The notes beneath the pieces were generated by a model. That model worked only from the letters and a program-made list of their open reading frames with translations, was not told the origin of the DNA and did no database searches. Both the position numbers and the translations under genes were made by a program. Shown piece after piece: positions 53,019 to 63,719 of a stretch of DNA of 64,000 nucleotides (the stretch's first letter is position 1; each line of letters begins with the position of its first letter). Origin of the DNA: Hemileia vastatrix (taxonomy: Eukaryota > Basidiomycota > Pucciniomycetes > Pucciniales > Zaghouaniaceae); NCBI GenBank assembly GCA_030280995.1, contig JASXTE010000017.1, forward strand, positions 19,176,498 to 19,240,497, in the 5' to 3' direction.

Positions 53019-53811
53019 TTACTGCATAAATATCCATAGAATTTGGGTCCTTGGCACTGGCCCTGCTTGATGAGGTGTAGCTATGCCACTGACAAGTTCC
53101 ACTTCAACCATCCATGTGCTGGTGCATAAACATGTTATTGACTTGAATAGCCAGCTCCATGAGTGCTTGGAGGGATGTGGAGGAGGGTGGCTGATTAAGG
53201 ATTTTCTTATTTTTGATGAGAGCCCATTCCTGAAGTAAAACATGAGTGCCCCTTCTCCCCAGGTTGTGATGTAGCTGGAGTGGCCCCAGAGTTCTGACAC
53301 ATACTCTTCCACTGAATGTTTTTGGTGCAAGTAGCTTAAAGCATGCTCAGAGGTTGTGACTGTTTCAGGGTCACCAAAAGCTAACTCAAATGTTTTCATG
53401 AACTGGCAGAACATTGTTGCTGACTGAGTGTTTTCAAGGAGCTCCTTGGTGTACAGCCATACCTGGAATGCCATCTCATCTGTGAGGTACAATATTTCAA
53501 ACCCAATTTCTGCCTGCCCTTCTGGAAACTGATGCCTGCTGAGCAGGACAGAGTTTTACCTGAAACGCATACTGATCTGCTTGGGGAACTTTTTTTCCAT
53601 GGAAAATTTCTGGGACCACAATCTTTGGGCCTTTGACAAGTGGCACTGGTGTCATAGGCAGTGCCTGTGCCGTGGCTTCAGCAGCATACAGCTCCACTTC
53701 AGTTGGGCCACAATAAGAGTGCCTTTCCTCTTCTAGACATTCCATTATTCTGGTGTTTTGTTGTTGTATTGCAGCAAGGGTTTCTGCATCAGGTTGACCT
53801 GAGGGGTTCAT
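53019..53811 (-). pseudogene. Gag of the outer gypsy element
   Basis: The ATG at 53811 starts MNPSGQPDAETLAAIQQQNT, then the core entry GPKIVVPEIFHGKKVPQADQ. The second frame (53492-53019) has MFCQFMKTFELAFGDPETVT (FGDP motif), SEHALSYLHQKHSVEEYVSE and LMFYFRNGLSSKIRKSLISH, all collinear with gypsy gags. The ATG lies 37 bp inside the 5' LTR border. A perfect palindrome, GTCCAATT/AATTGGAC, occupies the leader at 53825-53843. Confidence 0.85.
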
Positions 53812-53848
53812 TGTTCTTCAGTAGTGGTCCAATTAAAATTGGACAAAA

Positions 53849-54129
53849 TGTTAGAACCTAAGAAGATGTACTACTAATAGCACTGAAACTAGCCTGGGAT
53901 TGGACTGACTATGTTGGAGCTACCAACAGTTATGGATGACAGAACTGACTATGCTAATATATCAGTGAGACTAGAGAGTAACTGGATTACTATATCAGTT
54001 GTTCAATGAGGTGTGCTCTGCAGCACTTGCTCCATATAACCCCCTTATGCAATACCCACTTGTCCACCTCTTTATAATGCATAGTTCCATTAGTGCCCCT
54101 CCTCCTCACCTTTAATCCAAATCCTAACA
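53849..54129 (-). repeat. 5' LTR of the outer gypsy element
   Basis: 281 bp, plus-strand ends TGTTAGAACCTAAGAAGATG and AAATCCTAACA. TTATA follows at 54130-54134. Confidence 0.9.
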
Positions 54130-54134
54130 TTATA

Positions 54135-54970
54135 GCACATACCTTAGGGGCATATATACTGCTCACTTGCCACTTATTTCTTAGTGGCATCATTCTATCA
54201 CTAGGTGACATACCTATCCTTTTCTCTTTAATTTATCATCTAATCTTATAATTTAGTGATTATGTAGATCAATAGAGCTAGCTATTGATATTTACTCACA
54301 AAGTTTTTTATTTATATAAAAGTTTCTGTGAAGATTCTCAACCTCATAATTGTTATAGGTTATTGTTGCAGGTATCCACTGTTAATTATTAGTATTTAAT
54401 TTAGATTCAAAAAAAACTAGTTCTAGTTTCAATGCAATTACCTTCCTCAAAAAGGAGAAATACGTGGAATGCTCTCTTTGGGTCAAAGCCTATTTTTCAA
54501 AAAAACCTTCATAAAATTGTTATCAAATAATTAATGATAAACTATTTTTTTTTGTTAGCTAAGTTAGATATAACTTTTTAAAATCAACATATCTGGTGCT
54601 TCATTGAATGCAGACCAGTGGACTTTTTTAACTGTTGGCTCATCTTGTGCATTTTGATTAAAAGTAATGAAATTTTGCTTAATCTATCTTTATCTCCTAC
54701 ATGGGCAGATTTTATAACCAAAAAAGCAGCCTTTAAATAAGTAGTAAATTTTCTTAACTGATTTCTAACACTGGCCCTTTATAATGACCTGATTTATTGC
54801 AAAGGCATATTAAACTGCTGTGGTATTGCTTCTAATGCCACTAAACAAATTTCTCAAGAAGCTGATGGCACCAAAAAGGAAGTTATTTAATTAAGGCAGT
54901 CATCATCTTTACATACTATTGCTGGTAGAAAAATATTATTTGTATATAGATTTAGGCTTCAAAAACTGTC
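54135..54970. other. Intergenic, nothing recognised
   Basis: AT-rich sequence between the outer gypsy element and the next miniature element, without supportable features. Confidence 0.6.
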
Positions 54971-55383
54971 ATAGAGAAGAAAAATAAATGTGAGAACCTG
55001 ATAGCAGGTGTCAACCCCTATTATTGGTACTTAACTGTAATTCTTACAAGAAGACTGCACACTGAACAATGAGCATATAACCTTTCATGCAGCTGTCTCC
55101 TTTACAAATTATCTCTCCCTTAATTTTTTTTTATTTCATAAAATCTTTACCCAACAAGGGGAATGAAGGAGGAACACTAGTGGGCTAAGTACAGCGGTTG
55201 TAGATAACTAAGAGGGGGGGCACAAATGGCAATACAGAGAATCTAATAGTTGATGAGATAACTAGGAGAGAGGAAAATTGTGGGGGAATTGTTGTGTGTT
55301 TTTCAGAAAAAGGGCAACATGTGAAATAATGGGTGAGGGAGAGAGTAAAGAGGTGGTAGTAAATGGAACTTCATGCTTTTTAG

Positions 55384-56176
55384 CTAGATCAAATAGTAGT
55401 TTCCGGGGTTCAGCATGTTCTGGGCAGAGAAGCAGTACATGCTCCAGAGTGTCATTAACATTAAGGGGGAGTCAGACGCTTTGAATCTGAATAAGTAGTG
55501 TTTTAATGGGGAGTGACCAGACCGACACTGTTTGAAAAAAGTGGCTTGTGCTCTGGGGAGGTTAGTGAGAATATTGTAGATGAGGGGAGGGTTAAATTTT
55601 CCTCTCAACTTACAGAGAGTGGCAAGATTGGGGGAGAGAGAAGGAAGGATTTAGCTTGATTTTTTAGGTGGAATTTCAAAGATGAAATTGATGGTGAAGG
55701 GGAGAAAAATGAGAAGAACGACTTAGCTGAGTCTGTAGCAGGGTGAGAAACCCTGGCCAATTGGTCTGAAATTTCATTCCCTGGTATGCCCTGATGGCCA
55801 GGGCACCAGTGGAGATGGAGTTGCAAACTAGGGTTTATGTTTAACAATTGGTTAACAGACTGTAAAATGGAGTAGAAGAGAGATGTGTTGGAGGTGGGGG
55901 GGAACAAGAAGACAGGAATCTTATAGCAGATTGATTGTCAGAGAGAAGGGTAAGGTGAGTGTAGAGAGAGTGCAAAGGGTTATTGAGGAATAGACAATTT
56001 CCAGGGAGGATGCCGACTAATTCTGCCTCATAGACAGAATATAAGTTAGTATCCCTGAGTCTTTCAACTAGTGGGAGAGGCTGGCCTGGGTCAAAGGCTG
56101 CTGCAAAACCACCCTCCTTGGACTTAGATCCGTCAGTGTAAATGTAATAGGAGCTTGGTGAAGGGGAGAGAAGCAT
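55384..56176 (-). pseudogene. LINE RNase H and C-terminal tail
   Basis: 56176-55841 has YYIYTDGSKSKEGGFAAAFD (first Asp), YSVYEAELVGILPG (Glu) and LLSDNQSAIRFL (Asp). 55907-55605 has LHLHWCPGHQGIPGNEISDQ (His/Asp motif). 55608-55384 encodes LRGKFNPPLIYNIL-like and TFFKQCRSGHSPLKHYLFRF, the tail seen after RNase H in Tad1-like LINEs. The order is normal, split by frameshifts. Confidence 0.9.
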
Positions 56177-56354
56177 AGATAAGATGTTTTCACCTGCCTC
56201 CTCCTTATATTAACCGACATGTGCTATGAACAGAGGGGGTGATCATGGGGGGAGGGGATGGGGGTGGCGAGAGTCAAGATTATTTAGGGGGAGAGAAGTG
56301 AGGAGGCTGGATTTGGAGAGGTGGTGCAGTTGGTGGAGATGGAGTCTGGGGAGG

Positions 56355-57791
56355 TTAGAGGCAGGCCATTGGGTTAGTGGTAGGAAGGGTGAGTAGGCGC
56401 TCCCAAGACTGGCTTACTTCCAGATCTAGATGCTTCTTAGAAGGGAGAGACTGTGAGTCATGTAGTAAAAGAGGAGCAGGAGTAGGACGGAAGCATTTCA
56501 ATGCTCTGTGCATGGCTTTGTTGTCCACCACCTGCAGGAGTCTAGTGGTGCAAGAATTCTTTTTGGGATTATTCCAAACTATAGCGGCATAGTCTGTGCA
56601 TGAATGGATGAGGGAAGATATTAGTATTTGGTATTGTTTGATGTAAATTCCCCATCCGGACAAGGCTAGTAAATGGATGAGCTAAGCAGATTGAAGAACG
56701 GAAGCCACAATCTTGTCCCCGTGTTGTTTGTATGAAAGTGACGGGTCAAGGAGCATTCCTAGCCACTTTATGGTAGGGGATGGGGGGAGGGGGGAACTGA
56801 AGTTTAAAAGAATTTTTGGTCAGCAACATCAATTTAGTTTTGGAGAGATCAAAGACCGCTGAGTGTCTGACTCCCCAGGAGATTGCCTCAGACCCTAATT
56901 GAGAGAGTTTGGTAGCAATAGTGTTGGGGTTTTCTTCCGCAGTAAAGTACACTACATTGTCAATGTACCCTAAAGCTAGAGATGTGCACAAGAGAGATGG
57001 GAGGCGCATGAGGTTAGAATTATATAATATGTAGAGAATGGGGGAGAGAGGGAATCCTTGTGGAAAGTCCTTGGGGGAGAAGCAAGGGGGGATTTGAAAG
57101 ATGAGAAGGAGATGCTTGTTTTCCTCTCCCTGAGGGAATTAGTGATCATGTCAGTCAGATCCCGGGGAATAGGGAGGGATTAAAGTATTGAGGAGAGGCG
57201 GGAAAGGTTGACCAAAGAGAAAGCCCCTTTGACATTGAGAGAGAGGATGCCAACAAGATTCCCTTTCCTCCATTGGTCTTTGGTCCAGGTTGTGAGATGT
57301 AGGAGGGCATCTGAGGTACTTCTCAGGGGATGGCCTCCATAGTGGTTTTCAGGTAGTAAATTACTTGATTCTAGGAGGAAAGAGAGATTTTTGGTGAGCA
57401 TAGAATCAAGGAGCTTCCCCATTGTATTGAGGAGGGAAATGGGGCAATAGGAGGAGGGGACAGTATAGTCTTGCTGGCCCAGCTTGGGGATTATGAGTGT
57501 TTTAGCCACTTTCCAAGGCTTAGGATAATGGCCTAGTTTAAGGCAGCCCTGAAACAAGGGGAGAAGGAGATCAGCTACAGCATCTGCATTTCCATGAAGA
57601 ATGATATTAGGGATGCCATCTGGTCCCAGAGCACGACCCTTCCTGGTTTTCAGAAGGGCTGAGACTAGTTCCGGTTTAGTGAAGGGGGGAGGGGAGAATA
57701 TCTGAGAGGTCACAGGGGATGGAAGCCACCAAAATTCCTTAAAGGAGGAGGTGGGCTTTCCAGAGGTTGTCAGAGACCAGGGACCCATCAC
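56355..57791 (-). pseudogene. LINE reverse transcriptase, broken into three frames
   Basis: 57791-57180 shows RKGRALGPDGIPNIILHGNA, VAKTLIIPKLGQQDYTVPSS, YCPISLLNTMGKLLDSMLTK and LLPENHYGGHPLRSTSDALL. 57009-56746 shows LALGYIDNVVYFTAEENPNT, where YIDN replaces the catalytic YxDD. 56663-56355 shows ISSLIHSCTDYAAIVWNNPK and the thumb ending. It is inactive. Confidence 0.9.
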
Positions 57792-58005
57792 GCTGGGTGA
57801 GGGGAGGAGAGGAGAGGGACTTTTCTGGTTTAAAGAGGGTATGAGGAGTGAGGGAGGAAAGGGAGTTTCACCAATGAATCATTGCATGAAAGATCTTACA
57901 AGCTGTCAGAAACTCAGCAACTAAGTGTGAAGCACAGGATAGCTTCATTTTCCATCAGGCTTAATAGCAAGATTTCTTGAGGGGATCCAAGATATTGCTG
58001 ATCCA

Positions 58006-58949
58006 CTACATGTGACTCAAAGAGCTGGGCTGCTGCAGAAGAGTAAGATCATTCATTAGTTTGGTAAGGTGGGAAGTAACATGTTCTGCAGCCAAATCAA
58101 TGGAGGATGGGGAGTTGAGAGGGGGAAGGGGAGGGAGGGAAGATAAGGAAGAATGGAGGGAGGACTTATCAAGTTTTTTCCAATTGCAAAAGGAGGATTG
58201 CTTGGGAGGGAGGGATGGGGAAAGGAGGAGACGGGTTGAGATTGACCTATGATCTGAGAGATGAGAGGAGGAGCCTTTCAGATCTTTTATGTAACTAATT
58301 ACCAGTTCAGCAGCCTTCCTGTTAGCAAAAACTAGGTCAATCACAGATGTGAAGTCCCTAGTGTTGCAGAAGGTGGGTATGCCTGGCTGGGAAGTGAGAG
58401 ACATGTCAAGATCTGATAGGGCATCCAAGAAAGGGGTAGCTTCAGGATGGCTAGAGTGGTGTTTTGAGGGGTCATCCCACAGATCATTGTGAATGTTGGA
58501 ATCTTCAAAGAAGAGAGAAGGGAGATTGCAATAAGGGGAGAGGGAGAACTGGATAAATTGGGAGGTAGAGAAGGATGTTGGGGGTTATAGAGGTTGACAC
58601 AGAAAAGGGGGGAGGGGCCAATGTTTATCTGGATCATGGCAAGGTCAAGGGAGGGACTTGGGATTAGAGAGAAGAGATGAATTGGCCATTTATTATTGAT
58701 ATAGTAGCAGCATCTAATTGGGGACGGGGGAGGGGATGAGGGGGAGTGGAGGGGGGATATTAGGTTCCATCCTCTGGCTGGTGCGGGTGAGAAGTGATCA
58801 GGAGGTAAGAATGGTTCTTGAAATATTAGGATGTCAAAAGTGTCAGTGAGGGGATCATTAAAGATGGAATGAAATACAAGAGAATATTTATGGTAGTTTA
58901 ATTGGAATAAGGAAAAAACACTGGGTGGCTGCACAGGAGACTCAATCAT
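58006..58949 (-). pseudogene. LINE endonuclease domain (APE type)
   Basis: Two overlapping frames. 58949-58341 has FSLFQLNYHKYSLVFHSIFN (N-x-N region damaged), FDILIFQEPFLPPD (catalytic Glu motif) and FCVNLYNPQHPS. 58428-58006 has FLDALSDLDM-like sequence, PTFCNTRDFTSVIDLVFANR and SSHLSDHRSISTRLL, the SDH motif. These nick target DNA to prime reverse transcription. Confidence 0.88.
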
Positions 58950-59049
58950 AGAGGTCTATTGTGAGGGCAGGCCAGAGTGTGAGGGAGATGAAATATTGGG
59001 AGAGCTGAGGAAGAGTTTTCAAGGAGGGTGGGGAGTGAGGTGAGGGAAT

Positions 59050-60810
59050 TCTTGAGTTCATGATTGTGTGGGAGGGCATCTACACAGCAGAAGCAAACCG
59101 GTGCTGAGAGCTTCTGGGCTTTGCACAGTTTGGTGCTGTGGTGGCTTGAACAGTTGGAGCAACAAGGGGGAAGTGAGAAGTGGATGGAAAGGTGTCCTTT
59201 TCCTCAGCACTGAAAACAGGTGCTTCTTTCCCTGTTGACTGCTTCAGTTTGGCGGATCTGACCCTCAACTATAAAGGGGTGAGGGGTGAAAGGGGAGAGG
59301 AGAGGGTCAGCATCTGATTTGTCAAATAAGTGGAAGACAGCTGAGGAGTGATTTTTCCCAGCTCTGGCCTCAGGGCGGCGGAGCCAGGAGATGTGATACA
59401 GAGATTTGAGAGTATCAGGGTTGTCTTCAATAAGTGAGTTGATGCATGCTTGATCATTTAGATCAAGGTAAGTGGGGATACTGTGCACAACAATGGGAAA
59501 GGTGGGGGGTTTGTAGATCATACCTTGAGGAATCCACTCTTGCCAAGAATTGGTGAGTAAGAGGAGTTCCTCATTTGTGGTGTTGATGATCTTTAAGTCA
59601 TTTGACCTATGTCTCATGACCCCTTTGACATGACTGGCGAGTTAGTTTTGGAATTGATGATTTTCTTGGCTGAGATTATGTTGTTGATAAATGAGAGAAG
59701 GTTGGGATTTGTGAGGTCTTTTAGAACCAGGGAGGTAGGGTTATTGCTTTATGGTGAAGGAGGGGAGGCTTGGACAAGTCTGGAGAGTGAGGGGGAAGGC
59801 CTGCCAATGTTCCTTGGGCAAAGGTTGGGTGAGAAGGGTGGGCAGGGTTTGAGGAGGGAGGGGACATGGTTGTTTTGGCGGGGAGGCATGAGAGAATTTT
59901 GTTGAGTTTTTTGTCAATAGGTTTCATGTAAGTTGGTGCAGCATTGGGAGGGAATTGGTGGAAGGAGGCTTGGGCCGCTAAGGGGGACAGGGCAAAGGCA
60001 AGGGCACAAATATCAGCAATGGTGGCAGTATGGACTGTGATTCTGGTGCCTTTCCTGGGGGGGTCTTGAATTGTGCCTAGGAGGTTGTTGAGACAGGCAA
60101 CCAATGACATAGGGTCATTTGCTTGATTGAGGCCCACCAGGCAGATGACATGAGCAGTGGGAGCATTGGGGTTGACTGTGGATGGGAGGGGGGCTTGTGG
60201 TGCAGAGGTGACTCCAAATCCTGAGAAAGGATTGTCTGAATTGTGGACTGACTCATTGAGCAATCCGGAGGGTCTGAGAGGGAGAGGGATGGGCTGGACA
60301 CATGGGGAGGAAGTGGGAGTAATACTGCCCTCAGACATTAAGTCTTGAGGGATGTCGGAGGGGGGAACAGTTCTGGGTGAGCACCTCTAGCTTCTTCCAG
60401 GGAGCTGAGGGGACCAGAGGGGCATCTTAAAGAAGGTGACGAATATCAACATTTCTTGGATGTCAGGTACTTGGTGGGACCTGGGGGGGGAGGAGGGTGC
60501 AGCGGAGGGAACAATGTTGACAGATTTGGGATTGAAGAGGGGAAGAGGGAGGGGAGTGATGGGAGAGAGAGGAGGGGAAGAGGGGGGGCAGACAGGAGGG
60601 AGGCTGGCTTGTCCATGGTTACCTCGGGGAGGGGACAATTTCCTAGAGGGTTAGGAGTGGAGCCAAGGGAGGAGGGGCGGAGGGGGGGGATTCTTCTACC
60701 AGAGGGGGAGGGGGGTCTGGTGGAGCAGGCGGAAGTTGCGGAGTTGCGGTAGACGCGTCAGGCGCGTCAAGTTGCATGTGGTGGTTCTGGTCAGAATCCA
60801 TTGATACCAT
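59050..60810 (-). pseudogene. LINE ORF1 (gag-like) with zinc knuckles, several frames
   Basis: It starts at ATG 60810 (MVSMDSDQNHH), followed by proline-rich segments (frames near 60643-60810, 60387-60638 and 59721-60338). An RNA-binding middle contains HVICLVGLNQANDPMSLVAC, and the frame 59204-59617 contains LNDQACINSLIEDNPDTLKS. Near 59060-59220 an out-of-frame stretch gives CFQC, a stop, GKGHLSIH, CCSNCSSHHSTKLC and CFCC, the run of cysteine knuckles normal for such ORF1 proteins. The Pro/Ser bias reflects C-rich DNA unlike the rest of the window. Confidence 0.8.
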
Positions 60811-60975
60811 TGTGATCTCTCCCTTAATGTATTTACGCTTAGTTGCCCTTGCTGGGTGAGATTGTATGAGATAAAAAATAAAAAATGGCATTAAATTCAA
60901 GCTAGTCTTGAATCATAAATGGGTTTTAGAGCTTGGGACCAGCTAGCAGGTGCCAGATGTTTTTTTGCGGTGATA

Positions 60976-62313
60976 GAATCTACAGTTGTAGCTGGCTCAA
61001 AATTCAAAAACTATCTTTCACATGCTTATTAGCTTTATAATTATGTTTTTTCATTTATTTTATACATTTTTGTACATGCTCTTAGAGAATGTACAATCAT
61101 GCATTAAAAAAATTTCGCTAATTTCGGCTAATTTGATGGACGATTGTACATGCTCTTAGAGTTTCATACTACTAGCGGTATGAAAGTCTGGTGTTATGTT
61201 GGGACTGGCACAATAAAATAGAATCAGGTTTTAGGTTGCATCTAAGTGCAAAACTTTTGGTTTGTCTATTTGATTATACCAGCGGTTTTGTTCCGTTTGG
61301 CTGTCAGGCATATCCATCGTCACTCGGGACTTGATTCAGTTATCTAGAGGCCTTATTTTAATATCAGCAGGTCTTGGTTGATTTAGGACCGTTTTATATT
61401 TATTTTAAACCCAAACTTGTTTATGGCAAACTATAATGTTTCTATCTTCCGATGTCACTCTAACATAGCCTGAGGACCGAATCAAGGATATATCATAACT
61501 AGAGATTTAACAATAAAATTTGAAATAAACGAAACGATAAAATTTGAAAATAAAATCTAATTCATGTATGTTGGCAAATAAGTTAGATAGAGGGTCTTCA
61601 AAGATTTATAACTACTGGTAAGTATGTTAATTTTGTAACCAAATTAGAAGTTAGGGGAGGAATGTCGAACGTTGAAATAATGCACCAATAAGTTTTGAAC
61701 CTAGGTCACTGTATAACTGTATATAATAACTAATATCATGCCTTTTTCCAGCACGCTGTTTCGCCTCTAACGAACGTCCCCCTCGCCTTTTACTAGGGAG
61801 ACCCGGGGGTGAAGCAGAGATCGTGCACCGTAATCTTTCCCACCCACTAGATTGGGTTTCTCTTTTTTTAGCTATCAACTTTTCATTCCCTCTTCACATA
61901 ATTGCGATACCCTCATTTATGACATTCACCCATGGAAAAAGGCAATGATTGGAAATGCCAAGTGATTCATTTAATTTCTCGGGCTACCCAAAGGTGCTCC
62001 TTTCAAACAACAAATTTAAACTTTTGGAGTTCAAGGTGTGGTGATTATTACAATATCTCTATTCCGTAGTATTGGCACACCATAGTTCACATTTGTCATA
62101 AATGTGAAAATCTTTTTACTTAAATTATTCTACTTGTTGCCTCTATCAGATACGCAAATAAGAAGTATGAGCAGGTATGTTTTTACTAATAGACTGTCAG
62201 ATATACACTTATTATTTTTATTTTTCTTAAAAAACGAGAGAACGACGGTCTGATGAACCGAATTATGTTGACTTTTTATCATACTAGCAAAAAAAGAACA
62301 AGAAAAACAAAAT
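60976..62313. other. Intergenic, no gene; short repeats only
   Basis: TGTACATGCTCTTAGAG occurs twice (about 61072 and 61146), flanking an AT-rich segment with inverted TGTACAATC and GATTGTACA. A short GC-richer patch lies at 61755-61830. I see no convincing coding or RNA gene. Confidence 0.55.
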
Positions 62314-63576
62314 TCAGAACATAATCATTTTGAGTTCTTTCGATTTGAACTTCTTATGGATCGCAGTATGACCAAGAAGAGACTGCCAAAAAGTAACACT
62401 CATCGCTGCATCATGAAATTCTAAAAGTGAGTAGTTTTTAGAGTCAAGCCATGTAACATCAAGTATAAGCCATTTTAGTCTGTCTAACTTTAACGCCTTC
62501 TCAGAAATCAATTTAGCTATTCGATCAGGCGTTCCTACTGCTGCAGATAGAGACTTGGATTGGAGGAAAGTGATGTGTTGAGATAACTTGAAATGTTTTG
62601 CGAACAGTTTAGCTACCTCGTTATGTGGTTGTCCTAAAGATTGTAAGAGTGGTTTTATTTGTCTAAGAAAATTGAATGCATAGACCAGTAAGCAAGAATG
62701 CCCCATAAGTAGAAGATGAGAAATATTTACTACCTGCAGAGATCTGCTACTCTCAGTGCGGCACTTGAAACCACTAGTAATATAGGAGCACCTTTGATTT
62801 GACTTGATTCTTTCAAGGACTCTAATAAGTGCGGTACAGCTGATCAAGAGAGAAGTGAGTCCCCCCCCCCAGTAGACGCAAATTAACCGCCAAAAAACAT
62901 TGGGAAACTAACGATTTGTTTTTAGCCAAGCTCCTAAGTGAGCACGATGGGGTTTCTTGCTAACATCACAAAGCCACGACTCCTCAATTTTCATATTTTC
63001 AAGTTCAAGATCTGAAAGTTTGGCTAGTGATCTTCTCTGTCTGTCGCGAAGGTAAGTTATCTGTAATTCAGTGGGATGTAGGCCTATGGAAGTGTCTTCA
63101 TGGCTTGACGAAGAAGCAGCTGGAAGCTTAAGTATTCTATGAATGAGTTTAAACAAATTCACGTTTTTTAAAAAAATAGAATCGAGTACAGTTATTAATA
63201 TGCTGACCTCTAACAAGATCTTAATATGGCTGTCATTCGAATCCAGCAGTACACCAGACTTGTCTTCCTTATTCCGAGTTTTCGTCTTTTGATGTTTATT
63301 AGGTTTCTTGTCTATTTTTTCATCAACCAGTGAAGTGATTTTAATTTTTTTTCCCGATTTTTTAACAGTAGTTGAATCACTGTCACCCCCTGGTTGATCG
63401 CTTGATAGCAAGGCTACATAATCAGATGGATGATCCTTTTTTCTTTTGTTGTCTTTTGGCTCCGATGGCCCTTCAGGTAGCAAGAGAGAAGCAGGTAAAG
63501 AAGTTGATAAATCCTCTAATAGAAATTGATCATCGTTGAGCGCATCAGCACTAACTTGAGTGGATTTGTGAACCAT
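62314..63576 (-). CDS. CMS1: CMS1-like protein (small-subunit pre-ribosome factor), four exons
   Basis: Spliced exons are 63576-63215, 63136-62913, 62839-62734 and 62662-62314, 1041 nt including the stop, 346 residues. In yeast, Cms1 joins the 90S pre-ribosome in the nucleolus; this role is taken from the family. The N-terminus is Lys-rich and charged (KKSGKKIKITSLVDEKIDKK). Conserved parts are LRDRQRRSLAKLSDLELENM, then KGAPILLVVSSAALRVADLC across exon 3, NEVAKLFAKHFKLSQHITFL, AAVGTPDRIAKLI and LDRLKWLILDVTWLDSKNYS. These resemble DEAD-box helicase motifs without the ATP site, as in the family. Yeast and human homologues are near 280-290 residues. Introns begin GTTAGA, GTTAGT and GTAGTA and are 78, 73 and 71 bp. 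The first intron is in frame, so it could also be retained. No disabling change seen. Confidence 0.82.
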
Positions 63577-63719
63577 TCTATGCAAGTTCTCAGAGACAAT
63601 TTAAAAAATTAAAGCACAAAACTTTAAGTGGAGTGTATTGAATGAACCTCATCCATCTGTTATGGTCATATTATGGTATACTTAGTGATTATGTGTTATG
63701 TACATAGATTTTGGTATAA

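Larger units (their letters stand above)
30476..54129 (-). mobile_element. Outer Ty3/gypsy element, split by nested insertions into three parts
   Basis: LTRs at 30476-30788 and 53849-54129 share TGTTAGRACCTAAGAAG... and ...AATCCTAACA. TTATA lies on both outer sides (30471-30475, 54130-54134). Its own DNA is only about 4.6 kb: 30476-33486, 40550-40739 and 52729-54129. Read on the minus strand, these give gag, zinc knuckle, protease, RT, RNase H and a shortened integrase. The protease gene is cut twice, by the foldback element 40740-52728 and by chromovirus C 33487-40549, and its motifs continue in order across both. Confidence 0.9.
55125..60814 (-). mobile_element. LINE retrotransposon, near full length, inactive
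   Basis: About 5.7 kb on the minus strand with ORF1 (zinc knuckles), endonuclease, reverse transcriptase and RNase H, ending in a short A-run (nine T on plus at 55125-55133). The 14-bp target duplication ATCTCTCCCTTAAT is exact at 55111-55124 and 60815-60828. A LINE with APE endonuclease and C-terminal RNase H fits the Tad1/I-like groups of fungi. The first ATG (60810) is only four bases from the 5' junction. Confidence 0.93.
54974..60972. mobile_element. GGCACCTG-family miniature element split by a LINE
   Basis: The left part 54974-55124 has GAACCTGATAGCAGGTGTC and GAAGACTGCACACTGAACAA. The right part 60829-60972 ends AGCTAGCAGGTGCCAGATG and TTTGCGGTG. ATA lies on both sides (54971-54973, 60973-60975). 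Without the LINE and one target copy it would be about 295 bp, longer than sister copies, so the centre differs. Confidence 0.75.

Noticed and set aside
61640..61730. tRNA gene, from GGTTCAAAAC on the minus strand
   Set aside because: The B-box-like match lacks a paired acceptor stem and a fitting A box.
61651..61878. Small basic protein frame (75 residues)
   Set aside because: No recognisable motif, no upstream signals, and the open length is expected by chance.
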